Positions 13,036 to 24,841 of a stretch of 64,000 nt of DNA are shown in pieces. How positions within the stretch are numbered: the first letter of the stretch is position 1; each line of letters opens with the position of its first letter. The position numbers and the translations under genes were made by a program. The stretch spans positions 310,001 to 374,000 of the forward strand of contig JAJEKV010000156.1 of NCBI GenBank assembly GCA_021234155.1. The letters are read 5' to 3'. The notes beneath the pieces were generated by a model, which was not told the DNA's origin, made no database searches, and worked only from the letters and a program-made list of their open reading frames with translations. This DNA is from Isoetes taiwanensis. Lineage: Eukaryota; Streptophyta; Lycopodiopsida; Isoetales; Isoetaceae.

Positions 13036-16000
13036 GAAGGTCTAGGGTCAAAGGGTTAGCTATGTGCTGAATGGAGTTTGTGGGATCGCTGTATTCTGGG
13101 GTTGACCTGGCTCACGATATACTTGGTCTAAGATTGCATTGAGAATATAGCATCATAAATTATTAGAATGAAGATAAATGGGATTTAAAAGCATCATAAC
13201 CATTGTGAATGAAGATAAATGATTACGTAGTGCCAAAAGACTAGTGCGGTTAGTTAGATTTGGTTGCTTGTGACATGGTTGTGTTTCAAGATTACAGCAT
13301 ATGGATAGAGAATGCCCTTTGTTCAACTGGACCGCTTCCCTAAAGATATTTGACATGGATGGCATACTAACTTGTAATGAATCAATTGGGCAAGCAACTT
13401 CTCCGGGGAGTTTAGGGTCCCACCAAGGCCATCATTCCCCCCACTCCATGTCAAGATACGCAAGGTCCCACCAAATCCGACAAGGAGAGAGCTCTCCGGA
13501 ACGTAAACCCCGGTGACTTGCCGCATTCTAGAAGGGTTTTTTGTTTTTGGGGCCGAGCCACGTAACTTGGTCCCCTGCGGCAACGCCGACGCTCAGTCCA
13601 TTGGCGCAGGGTCAAATCGCGATTCCCGGAGAGGGGAGGTCGCCCGTCCGTCCCCGCCGTGGCCTTGGGGAGAGGAAATTTCGCGTGCGTGATTTAGTGG
13701 TCCGTGTTTCCGCGCCAACACCCCACCTGACAATAAGTCATTTCGCCAAGCAGCGGTCCTGCCCCGACCGGCTGTGCGAGAGTGGCCTCAAAACGAAACC
13801 CCGCGGGCTGCCGTGTTCTAGAAGGGTTTGCGCTGGGGCCGAGACTTCGGTCTGCACTTGGGACCGTCGGGCTTTTCCGCGAGCCGAAATACGGAGCAAG
13901 GGGAATCGACGAGCTGAGTTTGGGCCCTGCCCTCCCCGATGTGGCAAGTAGAAGTCGGGGGCGCTTTTGGTGGTAAGACATTCATACCCGCACTAATGCA
14001 TTGCACGAAATACAAATTGCTACTTCCTAACCCATCTCCAAAGACACGTTCCAATTTTCAAATTTTCGGAGAAGCGTCTAGGTCAAAGGGTTAGCTAAGG
14101 TCAAAGGAATGGAGTTTGTGGGATCAAAGCAAAATTTGGGTTGACCTTGGCTCACTGACGCTATACTTGGTCTAAGATTGCATTGAGAATATACATCATA
14201 ACCATTAGAATGAAGATAAATGATTACGTAAAAGCATCATAACTACTAGAATGAAGATAAATGATGCAGTGCTGCTATTAGTGCTGGGTTGGGGGGGTTA
14301 GATTTGGTTGCTTGTGATGATGTTGGGGTTTCAAAGATCAAGGGCATATGGATAGAGAGAATGCCCTTGTTCAACTGGACGCTCCCCAAAGCTATTTGAT
14401 ACGACGGCATACTATTACGTATTGCTGGAGCAAGTTACAAGGTCGGTTTTGCAAAAGAAGAAACACTCACGCCTCCACGACAAGATCCCGTGATCCACAT
14501 CCCAGCTGTTCGACCACGAGTGATGGAAGTGAGCCACTTTGGCTTCCTTGAAGGTCGGGTGGTCTCCGCCACCGAACTTGGTCCCTGTGGCAACGCCGAG
14601 ACGCCCGAGTCCATTAAGAAGCCAAATCATGATTCCCGTGAGAGGGGAGGTCGCCTTTATCCGTCCCTGCTTGGTGGCCTTGGGAGAGGGTACCCGGCAA
14701 GGGGATTTTAGGGTCCGGTGGCCTCCGCTGCCAACACCCCCACTCCAGACGTCAAGTCACGCAAGAAGGTCCCGCCTTCGACCGGACAGAGAGGGCCTCC
14801 CAAAACGCGGAAACCCCGTGGCTGCTGTGTTCTAAAGGGTTTGCGCTTTGGGGCCGAGACTTGGTCTCTGTTGCACTGGGACCTCCCGCCGAGAAGCTGC
14901 AGCCGAATACGGAGCAAGGGGAACTCGACGGAGCGGAGTTTGGGCCTGGGGTCCTCCGATGGCAAGAAGCCTGGGGCGCTGGCAAAGGCAAGACATTCTT
15001 TAAATTGCAATTAATGCATTGTACGAAAATAAATTCTCGATTTTTTGTTACCGATTCCTAACCCATCTCCAAAGACATGTACCTAATTTTCAAATTTTCG
15101 AGAAGGTCTAGGGGTCAAAGGGTTAGCTAAGGTCAAAGGAATGGAGTTTGTGGGATCGCTTGTATTGGGGGAAGTTGACCTTTGGCTCACTGACGTTATA
15201 CCTTGGTCTAAGATTGCATTGAGAATATAAGCATCATAACTATTAGAAACGGTTAAACGACATGTAAAAGCATCATAACTACTAGAACGAAGATACAAAT
15301 GATTACAAGGTGCCAGCACTAGTGCGGGTTGGGGTTAGATTTGGTTGCTTGTGATGATGGTTGTGTTTCAAAGATTACAGGCATATGGATAGAGAGAATG
15401 CCCTGTTCAACCTGGACCGCCTCCCTAAAGATATTTGACATGGATGGCATAATTAACTTGTAATGAACTGAATTCGGCAAGTAACTTCCTCGGGAGCTTT
15501 AGGGGTCCCAGCCTGCCAACACCACCCCACCCATGTCAAGATACGCAAGGTCCCACCAACTGGACACAAGGAGAGAGCCCGGAACGAAACCCCGTGACTT
15601 TATTCTAGGAAGGGTTTTGTTTTGGGGTCGAGTTTTTGGTTTCCTTTCCCGGCCATGCAATCCTGGTCCCTGTGGCAACGCCGACGCTCCTCGAGTCCAT
15701 CGGCAGAATAAATCAACAAGGACCCGGGAGAGGGGAGGTCGCCTGGCCCGTCCCTTGGGCCTTGGGGAGAGGAACGGGGCAAGTGCCCGGGATTTAGGGT
15801 CCGTGGCTCAAGGCCAACAACACCCCACCCACGCTGTCACGGCCGCAAGGTCCCGCCTGAATCTGATTAAGGAGAGGCCTCCAAAACGTAAAACCTGTGG
15901 CTGCTGTGTTCTAGAAGGGTTTGCGTTTTGGGGGCCGAGGGACTTGGTCCTGCACTTGGACTGGCCGAGAAGCTGCACCGAGAATGCTGTGAGAAAGCAG

Positions 16001-17249
16001 TGGGAACCGAACACGATGGAGTTTGGGCCCTGCCCCTCCTCCCGATGTGGGTAAGTAGAAGTTTGGGGCTACGCTTTTGTGCTGGCAAGACATTCACAAA
16101 TCAGTAATTAATGTATTGTACGGTAAAATAAATTTGATTTTTTGCCAAATTTAGATTCCTAACCCAACTCCAAAGATACAAATTCTTAATTTCGAATTTT
16201 GAGAAAGGGTCTAGGGTCAAAGGTTAGCTACGTCAAAAAGGAAAGGAGTTTCAGGGATCGTTGTACTTGGGGTTGACCTTCCCACCCCGCTGGACGTTAT
16301 ACTTGGTCTATGATTGCATTGGAGAATATAAGCATCATAACTATTAGAATGAAGATAAAATGATTGGCGTAAAAAGCATCATAACTACTAGAATGAAGAT
16401 AAATGATTGCTGTAAAAGCAAAAAGACTGAAAGCGTTGGGGGTTAGACTTGGTTGCTTTTGTGATGATGGTTGTGTTTCAAAGATTAAGGCAAGGTGGAT
16501 AGAGAGAATGCCCCTTGTTCAACGGATCGCTCTCAAAGCTATTTGACATGGATGGCATAATTAACTTGTAATGAACTGACCCTGGCAAAGCAACTCCGGG
16601 GAGTTTAGGTCCCAGCCCGCGCCAACACCCCACTCCATGTCAAGATACTTGCAAAGGGTCCCTACCTCAACCGACAAGGAGAGGGCCTCCTAAACGAAAC
16701 CATGTGACTTGCCGATTCTAGAAGGGCTTTGTTTTGGGGGGCCGAGTTTTGTCTCTCCGCCAGCGTAATCCTGGTCCCCGTGGCAACGCTTACTCCTGAG
16801 TCCATCTGCAGAGTCAAATCGCAGCCTGAGGGGGAGGTCGCCCTCGTCCGCCCCTGTGGCCTCAGAGAGGGCCTGGGATTTTAGGGGTCCGTGCTCCAGC
16901 ATCGTACTCCCACTCCACGCCAAGTCACGCCAAGGTCCTTCTAATCTCGACAAGGAGAGGGCCTGTTCCTGAACCCCTGCGGGGCTGCCTAAGGGTTTGC
17001 ATTTTGGGGTCGAGACTCATTCACACTGGGACCCCGCCGGAGAAGTTTTAAGAAAGCCGTAGAATAACACGAGTGCGGGGAAATGTACTTGAAAGTGAGT
17101 TTGGGGCCTGCCCCTCCTCCCGATGTAGAAGCTCTGCTTTTGTGTAAGACATTCATACCGCAATTAATGCATTACGAAAAATAAAATTTGATTTTTGCCA
17201 GCTGATTCTTAATCCATCTCCATCACACTTCTAAATTTTCAAATTTCTA
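13036..17249. repeat. Chimeric satellite units, type B, 4 monomers
   Basis: Units start near 13036, 14071, 15102 and 16203. They keep the A-type start word and the A-type 3' half, but the A-type 5' half is replaced by about 320 bp of A+T-richer sequence (for example 13,066-13,385). That piece contains two near-copies of a catcataact...gaatgaagataaatg motif and ends in ggatggcataa. In the first, third and fourth units it joins the A sequence at the gggcaagcaacttc point, and the A segment that follows is present twice in the unit (13,386-13,560 and about 13,676-13,850). In the second unit the junction lies further upstream in the A monomer, at ggagcaagttacaaggtcgg (about 14,425), and the segment is single. 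This is a higher-order chimeric repeat with no coding capacity. Confidence 0.85.
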
Positions 17250-18003
17250 GAAGGTCTAGGGTCAAAGGGTTAGCTGGCACAAAGGAATGGAGTTTTGTGG
17301 GATTGCCAGCTTTGGGGTTGACTTTGCCTGGACGTTATAATGGTCTAAGATTGCATTGGACGAAAACCCCGTGACTTGGCCATGATTCTAGAAGGGTTTT
17401 GTTTTGGTTTTTCTTCGCCTCCCTAAAGCTATTTGACATGGATGGCATAACTAACTTCTGTAATGAACTCGGTTTTGTTTCTTTAAACACCGAAATTCTT
17501 GATGAAAGATTGCTTCATAGTTTCCAAGTGAAAATTTTTAATGTGTCCGTGACCGCCTTTGTTGCCCTGGTCAAAGACTCAGATTTTTCATAATAATTTT
17601 TAGTTATGCATTTTATTGCATTTATGGTTTCATAAATTGTAGTTAATGCATGGTATTGTAACTAAATTGAGGAGTTTTGGCTCATTTCTATGGTCATCAC
17701 CAAAGATAAGCTGTGAAAAATTTCCAAAATTTTGATAAGGGTCCAGACCCAAGCTGCTAGGTTAGAACTATCCCGGCAAAATTTCGTTGTTGGCAAGCAT
17801 GACCCGGCACCCTTCCCAAGTCAAATAAGGCGACTTTAGGTGGCCACCCCAAGAGGGAGAGTCCCGGCCCCAGGAGACCTGACCCCAAAACGCTCTCGAG
17901 GCAGCCCGTCCCTGCATGGGGAATTTGTATGCTAATGAACACCCTCCGCCCGGCCCCTATATTCGGAATCGCTGAATCCTCCGCTCTGGCGATCCACCGA
18001 TCG
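17250..18003. repeat. Diverged edge of the satellite array
   Basis: A B-type unit starts at 17,250 and is cut short: the gctatttgacatggatggca stretch near 17,428 is followed by unrelated A+T-rich sequence. From about 17,620 a badly diverged A-type end (gttaatgcatggtattgta) appears. From about 17,740 the first third of an A monomer follows, with its ggcacccttcccaagtcaaa, agagggagagtccc and gaatcctccgctc words still legible. The array ends near 18,003. Extra divergence at the rim is usual for satellites, because edge units escape homogenisation. Confidence 0.75.
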
Positions 18004-18295
18004 CTCAAATAGTTTAGGGACAAACTTTTCTTCTTTAATGAGCTTCACATTAAAAAAGATGCAAAACAATAACGCCGCTATAACAAAATACGTCGCAAGG
18101 ACGCCGCTGCACGACAGGCCAACGCCGCATGCGACGCGGACGCCGCATACCAATATTTTGAACTCACAAGGCCTAGTTTTTCCGAACTTTTTGCCCCACT
18201 GAGGTTCTGGCGATCTGGCACTGACATCTACCAAAGCAACTATTCTAAGGTTAGTATATCGTTTTAGATTGAATTGTGGTTTTGATCGAATGGTG

Positions 18296-19115
18296 CATGC
18301 CCAACCTTCCTCTTTTGGTTTCCTTCTTCCTCTTCTTCTTTGTTCTTTGATTTTTTCTTCCCATTCTTCCATGCCTCGTTCATTCTTCCTCCTTCTTTCT
18401 CATGTGCTTCATTTCTTCCTCATTCTTCCTCATGCTTCATTTCTTCCTCCTTCTTCCATGCTTTCATTCTTTTTCCTCATTCTTTCTTCCCATATTTCTT
18501 CTTTCCCCATTTCTTTCTTTCTATTCTTTTCTTCTCATTCTTTCTCATTTCTTTCTTCCTTTCATTCTTATTCCTCACTCTTCTCATTCTTCCTCATTCT
18601 TTCTAATTTCTTGCTTTCTCATTTCTTTCTCATGTTTTCTATTTTCTCATTTCTTTCTAAGTGCTTTCTCATTTGTTTCTCATTTCCATTCTTCTCATGC
18701 TTTCTCATTCCTAATTCTTTCCTCCCTTTCCCTTTCATTTCTTTCTTCTCTCTTCCCTTCCTTTTTATTCTTTCATTTTCTTTTCATTTCTTATTCTTCA
18801 TTCTTTTTAATTTCATTTCTTCATTCTTCATTTGGTTTCTTATTCTCACATTTCTTCCTCACTCTATATTCCCATCCTTTTCTTTCCTTCCTTATTTCTT
18901 CCTTCCATTCTATTCCCTCCCTTCTTATTTCCTTTATTTTTCTTCTTATTCTTCTTGTTTTCTTATTTTTCCTGGCTCCTATCCTTATTTCTTCCTTCTA
19001 TTCTTTTATTTCTCTTGTTTTATTTTATCTTTGTTTTCATCCCCTTTTTCCTTTCTTTCTCCTTCTGATCTTTTCTTTTGTTCCTTATTCCCACGTGCTT
19101 TTGTTACTTCCGCTA
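18296..19115. repeat. Long pyrimidine tract (TTC/CATT-rich low complexity)
   Basis: More than 800 bp of almost pure C/T on the plus strand, built from irregular cattctttc, ttcctcattc and tcatttctttc words. It produces a 339-residue frame made almost only of Ser, Phe, Leu and His, as expected from stop-free low-complexity DNA and not from a gene. The minus strand is correspondingly GAA-rich. Such tracts can adopt triplex DNA; that is an inference. Confidence 0.9.
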
Positions 19116-20180
19116 TGTGCCTTTCTATTTACGATTTGGACCCGACAGATCTTGTGGCCATCGTGCCATCTTATTTTGGTAGGCAGTTGAACGTGACTTT
19201 AATTTTATTTTATAGCTCCGAAGAACTGGCGGGGAGAGTGAATTTCACGACTAGTTCAAGTCCACTCTTACTCCACTTGTTATTTTAGGTTTAAATAAAA
19301 TTGTAGTGGCTTGTTCAAGGTCACTATCGGCTCCACTCATGGAGAGGACTATAAGGTCCGGGTCCAAGTCCACTTTCTTTCCTCATTCTTAGGTAGATGT
19401 GGCTACGTAAGGACACATGGCCTGGGCCCACCGCGAGTGGGAGGACCTCAGTGTTCTAGCCTTAGTTCACGTGTTTATTGTCAGTTTTAGGCCAGGTAGC
19501 TAGGGCTAGTTGCTAATGAACCTGATGATTCCTCACCAAGCATAAAAAAGGTTAGGGCTAACTTAATGTAGTACTAATTGCACTAAAAAGCGCTGGTAAA
19601 AATAACTTAACTAATTAACTAAATTATTTTAACATGTTCAGTTGTTAGCCAAAGGCATAAAAAATTATATGTACAATTAACTAAACTTTAAAGTGACCCT
19701 ATAGTGCAATTTCTAATTTAGTTAATTTTTAGTTAATTTTGCTAACTAATCCGAACAAGGTGCTAAGATGTTTTTTCTAGGTAGCAGTTTTTGGTTAAAA
19801 AGTTAACTAAAAATTTGGGACTATCCTCACAACTAATTAACTTAGTAAAATACTTTTAATGTAAATTGACCGTGGGTCTGAAATACCCTAATCTAACCTA
19901 TTTGGGTTTTTCTTGTTTCTTCTTCTTTTTCTGCTTTTAAAGGGGCTTTGACAAGGTATTAGTCGCCATAGGGCGTGTTATAAGGTAATGATTATATGGT
20001 CTGGTGGCTGCTGTTTGATATTGTCGTATTGGGCGTTGTACTTACTTTGTGCATGCTTGGCTTCTTGTATTCATTATCTTTATTTTGTTTGTGGTGGCAT
20101 AAATGGCCCCGTGAAGGGACAGATGCTTGAACAAGCATCCTCATCAATCAAATATTATTGCATCACCCTTTAACGACATA
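19116..20180. other. Intergenic stretch without a recognisable gene
   Basis: The first 400 bp repeat a loose theme of gttcaagtccactc-like words (19,253, 19,310, 19,360). About 19,560-19,870 is A+T-rich and dominated by ttaactaa and ttagttaa words. A similar composition returns at 38,410-38,720, which suggests two relics of one small element, but I could not define ends. No reliable coding region was seen. Confidence 0.5.
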
Positions 20181-20184
20181 CATG

Positions 20185-21691
20185 CAAACCGATGATCGAC
20201 CAACTGCTTTGTAGCACCGCCTTGAGAAAAGAATGCTCTGGCCTCAATTATGTGGGAGGTGGCCGAGCATGAGTCCGAAAGCTAAAGATATGATGAAAGA
20301 ACTTTTTGAAGTCTTGGGGGCTCTGCAACCCGGCCGTAATCTGAGGATGCCACTTTGCAAAGTGCCACTCTATGAGCCCCTAAGGCCGAGGCATACGGGG
20401 ACGATGGGCTAATTCGCGGGCGGCGCAAAGGTTCGACTTAAAGATCACAAGATGGCCAAGAGAGCGCCCCAATGATGAGCGGTGAAGGAGTTAGATAGTC
20501 TTATCCATGGTGGGAGCTCTATTGGTGCAGGGGCTAGATTATCATTACATGCTCATGATAAATGTGTCGATTTATTGGACAAAGATTCCCCGTGGATGCT
20601 GTTGGAGTTGTAAAGTGCATTGGTAGTAAACAAGACTGCCAAATATACCAAATCCAGATCTTGGGAACCCTGTACTTTAATCAAGATGATTATTATACTG
20701 GCATTGTGTGGAGAGGCCAAGATAGAGCTGCATCATGGTTGTTGGCTGACAAGTATATCCGTTTCAAGAGCCCAAGTCCAGTATTGGCCACACCCCTTGG
20801 ACTTGCCCCTGAGGTCTTTTGTGGAGATGAGCCACAGGGACCAATGGTAGTCCTGCCATTCATGAATGGAGGAACCTTTGCAGAATTACTTGACCATCTT
20901 CCGAGCCAATTCTCTTCTTATAGGAGATGGTCAAATGCAATGCATAGTGCTCCAAGAAGGGCTGATATGAAGATAAGTGCGGAGTGGAAAGCCAAAATGA
21001 GACTCGTGTATAAGTACGTCCCAGAAATAGCTCTCGCTCTTGCAGAAGGAGTCTATGCCATCCACGCTCCAGGTTGGACACACACAAAGCTCAATTGCAA
21101 AAGGGTCAAACTCCATTTTGATGACTCCCTTACAAATGTGTGGGTGGCTATTGGTGATTGGGACACGGCCCTCCGTTTTTTTTGCAAGGAGCTTAATGCC
21201 CAAATTGAAGAGCCGTTATACACTACAAGATGGAACGGCAAGGCGATATCCTTGGTGGGAGAAGAGAGTTTTTACATCATCATCGATGACCAAGCATCAT
21301 GGGGCATGAGATATCCGACATATATTCCCCGGGCTACATTTAATAGATGCTCTTTGATTTTGTCCAGCAATGCGCTTTATGGGGTTGTGTGTTGAGATAA
21401 ACCCAACCTAATCGATACTCTAGCACATTGGACATCATCCAACATATGAAGGTCCAAATGATGATGGATAGAGAGCTGGTGCACATGGATCGCCCATCTA
21501 TTGCTCTCAAGGCCGTCGATGTGTTCAAAAACAGCAGGCTTTCTTCCGATATAGTTGTGAGAGAGAGACGACATATGAAGTGTGGTGATCCACTTGAGAT
21601 GGCTAAGCTAATTGTTAAATGCTTGCAAGAAGTGATTAATATAATTTTGTCTTCCTATTTGAGGCTTGTTGCAACCAATAAATGTTTTTAG
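20185..21691 (+). pseudogene. Kinase-like gene relic, catalytic Asp replaced
   Basis: The longest frame is 20,562-21,395 (277 residues). About residues 95-185 look like a protein-kinase fold: a VVLPFMNGGTFAELL stretch in the hinge/helix-D position, a long helix-E-like segment (PEIALALAEGVYAIHAPG), then HTKLNCKRV where a kinase has HxDLxxxN, and VAIGDWDTALRF where DFG would be. In the HRD-like position Asp is Lys, while the Asp of the DFG-like GDW is kept, so this copy should be catalytically dead. Coding-like sequence extends upstream (from about 20,185, other frames, with stops) and downstream in another frame (21,428-21,691), showing at least two frame disruptions. It probably came from a host gene captured or overrun by transposons. 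The kinase-like call rests on motif pattern alone. Confidence 0.5.
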
Positions 21692-21780
21692 TCAAAATTA
21701 CTAATGAAAAAAGTAATTTATTAATCAAAAAAATTATTATTAATGGTAAATAAATTATATTCATAACTTGTAGATAAAGT

Positions 21781-22060
21781 GTCGCTATAGACGCCAAACC
21801 CTAGGTTTTGTGTGCTACATCATCAAACCCTAGATTGTAAATGCCATGTGGCACAATCTAGGGTTTGATGATGTGGCACACGCTAAGCTAGGGTTTGATG
21901 ACATGGCACTTACTATGATGTGGCAATAGGAAGTCGCGACGTGACACAACCTAGGGTTTGATGATGTGCCACACGCATAACGTAGGGTTTCATGATGTGG
22001 CACTAAAAATGCCACGTGGGATAATTTAGGGTTCTGTATGACATGATACATGGCCGATAA
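21781..22060. repeat. Telo-box-containing repeat block with a 28-bp inverted repeat
   Basis: A motif of about 30-40 bp (ctagggtttgatgatgtggc and variants) recurs near 21,858, 21,888, 21,951 and 21,981, with relatives at 21,795 and 22,026. Each copy carries aaaccctag or its complement, the plant telo-box core. The first two copies face each other: 21,811-21,838 and 21,853-21,880 form an inverted repeat matching at 27 of 28 positions around a 14-nt spacer. This arrangement resembles subterminal repeats of a DNA transposon. Confidence 0.75.
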
Positions 22061-22202
22061 TATGGCAACCTAGAGTTCGATATGCACCCCATACATATAT
22101 CTGAGATACTTTTCTAATAATATAAATAAGAAGATAAGAATATAAATTTAGGTATTTATTCAAAGACACTTGTTCAAAGCTTTTCTCTCGCTAATTCTCG
22201 TT

Positions 22203-22367
22203 ATGTTCAAATTAATATATATAGTCATGTATGAGGCTCAATTCTTAGCGGTTTTCCTCATTGTGGCCCTCTTTTTCGCTGATGCAATATTCATGGCATT
22301 ACGCGTCTCCCCTCCCCCGGGCCAAGACGGCCAAGATCGCAAAGAAGTCTGCTTAGGGGCTCATTAG
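22203..22367 (+). CDS. Hypothetical 54-residue membrane-anchored peptide, doubtful
   Basis: A short ATG frame with a strongly hydrophobic stretch (about residues 12-33, AQFLAVFLIVALFFADAIF) followed by a polar tail with PPPGQDGQDRKE. The shape is that of a signal-anchored or secreted peptide. It lies inside transposon-like sequence just after the telo-box repeats, with no visible TATA box or homologue. I do not recognise it, and it may be a chance frame. Confidence 0.18.
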   Translation: MFKLIYIVMYEAQFLAVFLIVALFFADAIFMALRVSPPPGQDGQDRKEVCLGAH

Positions 22368-22510
22368 TGGCACATTTCAACCATAAAAATACTATTTTTC
22401 ATCTCTATGGTTTGTAAGTATCATTCTATTATTGCAACCAATATCATTCATGGTTATCAAATGTTTCTCTCACAATTTCTTTTGATCTAGGTGTGCTCTT
22501 TTTTCTGGCG

Positions 22511-24629
22511 ATGAATAGAGGTAATCGCAATCGCATGACGGAGAAGAATGAGCAAGACGAAGGTAAGTATTTATATAGTTTTTATTATAACGCTTTACCC
22601 TCTAATTAGGTATGTGAGTTTATGCATGGAGTTTTAATTTGTTGTGTAGAGGAAAGGGACGAAGTTTAGAGAAAATAGGAGGAGGACTCCACGCAGGTAG
22701 GGGCAATCGGCCGATGGTCCTCCAAGACGCCAACCTCCACCTATCACTACACGCCAGGTTTGGGTATTAAGATAGCTTTTTATAAAAATAATAAATAAAT
22801 GAAAATAAAAATAATAAATGCATGATATTTGTAGCGCGCAGCTCCTCCTCCGCTCCCCGCCTTCCTCTAAAAAACATGTCTCCCCGAGAGAGACCAAATT
22901 GCAAAGATATTTTGCCTCTTTGACACCAACGCCAGTTAGGCGACCTCCCCGCCCTATTCCCCAACCATATAGTGTTGATTATCGGCCTCCACGTTCTCGC
23001 GAGAATATTGAGAATGCTAGACGTAGTATGGACTCCGTTCTAGGCAAGAGACGGAACAGCATTTTTCTAATGCAAGGAACTTGGAGGAAGATTTCAACAG
23101 TAAATATATATCCACTACGCACCAAACATTTCTTTGGTTAAAAGATGTTAAAGATGCTCATTCTCTCATTACTTCCTGTGTCAAGAAGTAGTGGAGCAAC
23201 AGACTCACAACCTTCAAGATCGCGACGATCATCACAGGTTCGGGATCCAAGAACATGGTCGCCGCCGACTTGGAGAGGCAAGGATCCCGACGACGCCCAC
23301 GTGTCAATGAAGAAGAGCGCCCATTTCGCTTTGTTTTAGACACGTAAGTCATGCGGGTGATTTGGCCTCGAATATACCCGACTATCATATTAATAATAAT
23401 TTTTGATGTAAGTTATGTGAACATATTATTTAAGATATCAACCTTAAATATTAGTACTTTGTCATCTAAATTTGTTGTTTTGTTCATTCTCTTCACTTAG
23501 AATACATTGCAAAGTGCTCAAAAGGTTCTTAATCGGGACGGATATGTATATTGACGGTAGACATAAACACGCTTTTATATACCCACCATTTATGCTTCAG
23601 TGGACGCTTCTTCCTAAGAAGGATGATGAGGGAAGTGTCTTTTATACTACAATCGAGGGACGCGGTCACAAATAATATCTCTCGCTTATGGCCTCCCCCG
23701 GTATAGGGGAGTGGCTCGGGCGCTTTATGACCAACGCTGGAAATAGAGAGCGTAAAAAATAAAATGAAACAGTAGTTTCCCGGAGATAGAAAAAAAGCAA
23801 AGGCGTTTAAACCGAAGAAGCTCACTTCGATGATGGGCGAAGCTTATAACGAAAAGGAGGTACATGACCTAGTCATAGTCTTGTTTTTATTATTTTGATA
23901 TGGCGTTGATCTATCGATTTATGTCAAAGGCACCATGTGGTCAAGGAACTGAAGCAGACTTGCGAAAAAGAAGGAGGCGATTGGTCAAAAGTCCCTAAAC
24001 CACTTAATCTCCACAAGGAAGATATCAAGGTATTTCTTATTTTTTTGTCATTCGCTCACTTTAACTTGTGATAATGTTGTGTGCCTTGCAATCGATTGCA
24101 TTCGAACGCAAAGGATCCCGTAAAGCAAACATAGAGCTCGGACCGACAAAGCAACTAAAAGTGATCGAAAGGCGTCTCATTTGGGCTCCGGCGGTCGAAA
24201 AGGGTTTTTCCATAGATTCGTAAGAGCTATATTAGTTCACATTAATTTTAATAAGAACTTTAAATGTCACTAGCTAATACTCGTTATATTGTCATAGGAA
24301 CATCTATACCGGGTTTGCCCCTAACAAGCGGCCAGGTACAAGTAGCCACTTTAACGCGGAGTTTTTATCTCAGATCAACAGCTTATAACGACGAGGGAAC
24401 TCTCCCACCGCGGGAATGCGGGGGGTGCGTTGTAGAAAATTATTATAATTCTATGAACTACATTAACGCCATATTCTTTTGGTTTTTATAGGAAGCAGTG
24501 GCGGATATGAATGAAGGTCTAGAGCATGACATAAGGCTCGGGCGCGGCGAGGGATCTGCAAACGTCGATGGAGAGCCATCCAATCGCAAGAACCGCACTG
24601 CAAGGCCCTCTAACTACGACTCTGGATGA
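22511..24629 (+). pseudogene. Exon-like pieces of a possible CACTA accessory (TNPA-like) gene
   Basis: Short coding-like blocks alternate with A+T-rich spacers bearing splice-like borders. A first ATG block at 22,511 ends at gacgaag/gtaagt. A Pro/Arg-rich block lies at about 22,833-23,100 and a further block at 23,200-23,340. A basic block follows at 23,500-23,860, then a Lys/Glu-rich block at 23,930-24,030 ending in aag/gtattt. A last block at about 24,492-24,629 ends in tga. Several blocks contain stops in the best frame. The order (small, basic, many-exon gene near the right end) is that of the accessory protein genes of plant CACTA elements, which bind subterminal repeats. No domain could be matched, so the identity is inference. 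Confidence 0.3.
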
Positions 24630-24841
24630 CTACTCCATGACCGAGAGAGAGTAGCTCTAGGCTAAAAGGGTGGATACTCCTCTTAACGAGTCTTTTGTGA
24701 TTATTTAAAAATATAAATACAATTCACTTTTGTGATTATTTAAAAATATAAATATAAAAATAATTTTGTGACTATTTAAAAATATGAATATAAAAACACT
24801 TTTGTGATTATTTAAAAATATTTTTATATAAATATATTTTT

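Noticed and set aside
18269-19288. A 339-residue open frame, one of the longest in the window
   Set aside because: It lies in a pyrimidine tract; the product is almost only Ser, Phe, Leu and His, overlapping frames are equally open, and the composition explains the absence of stops.
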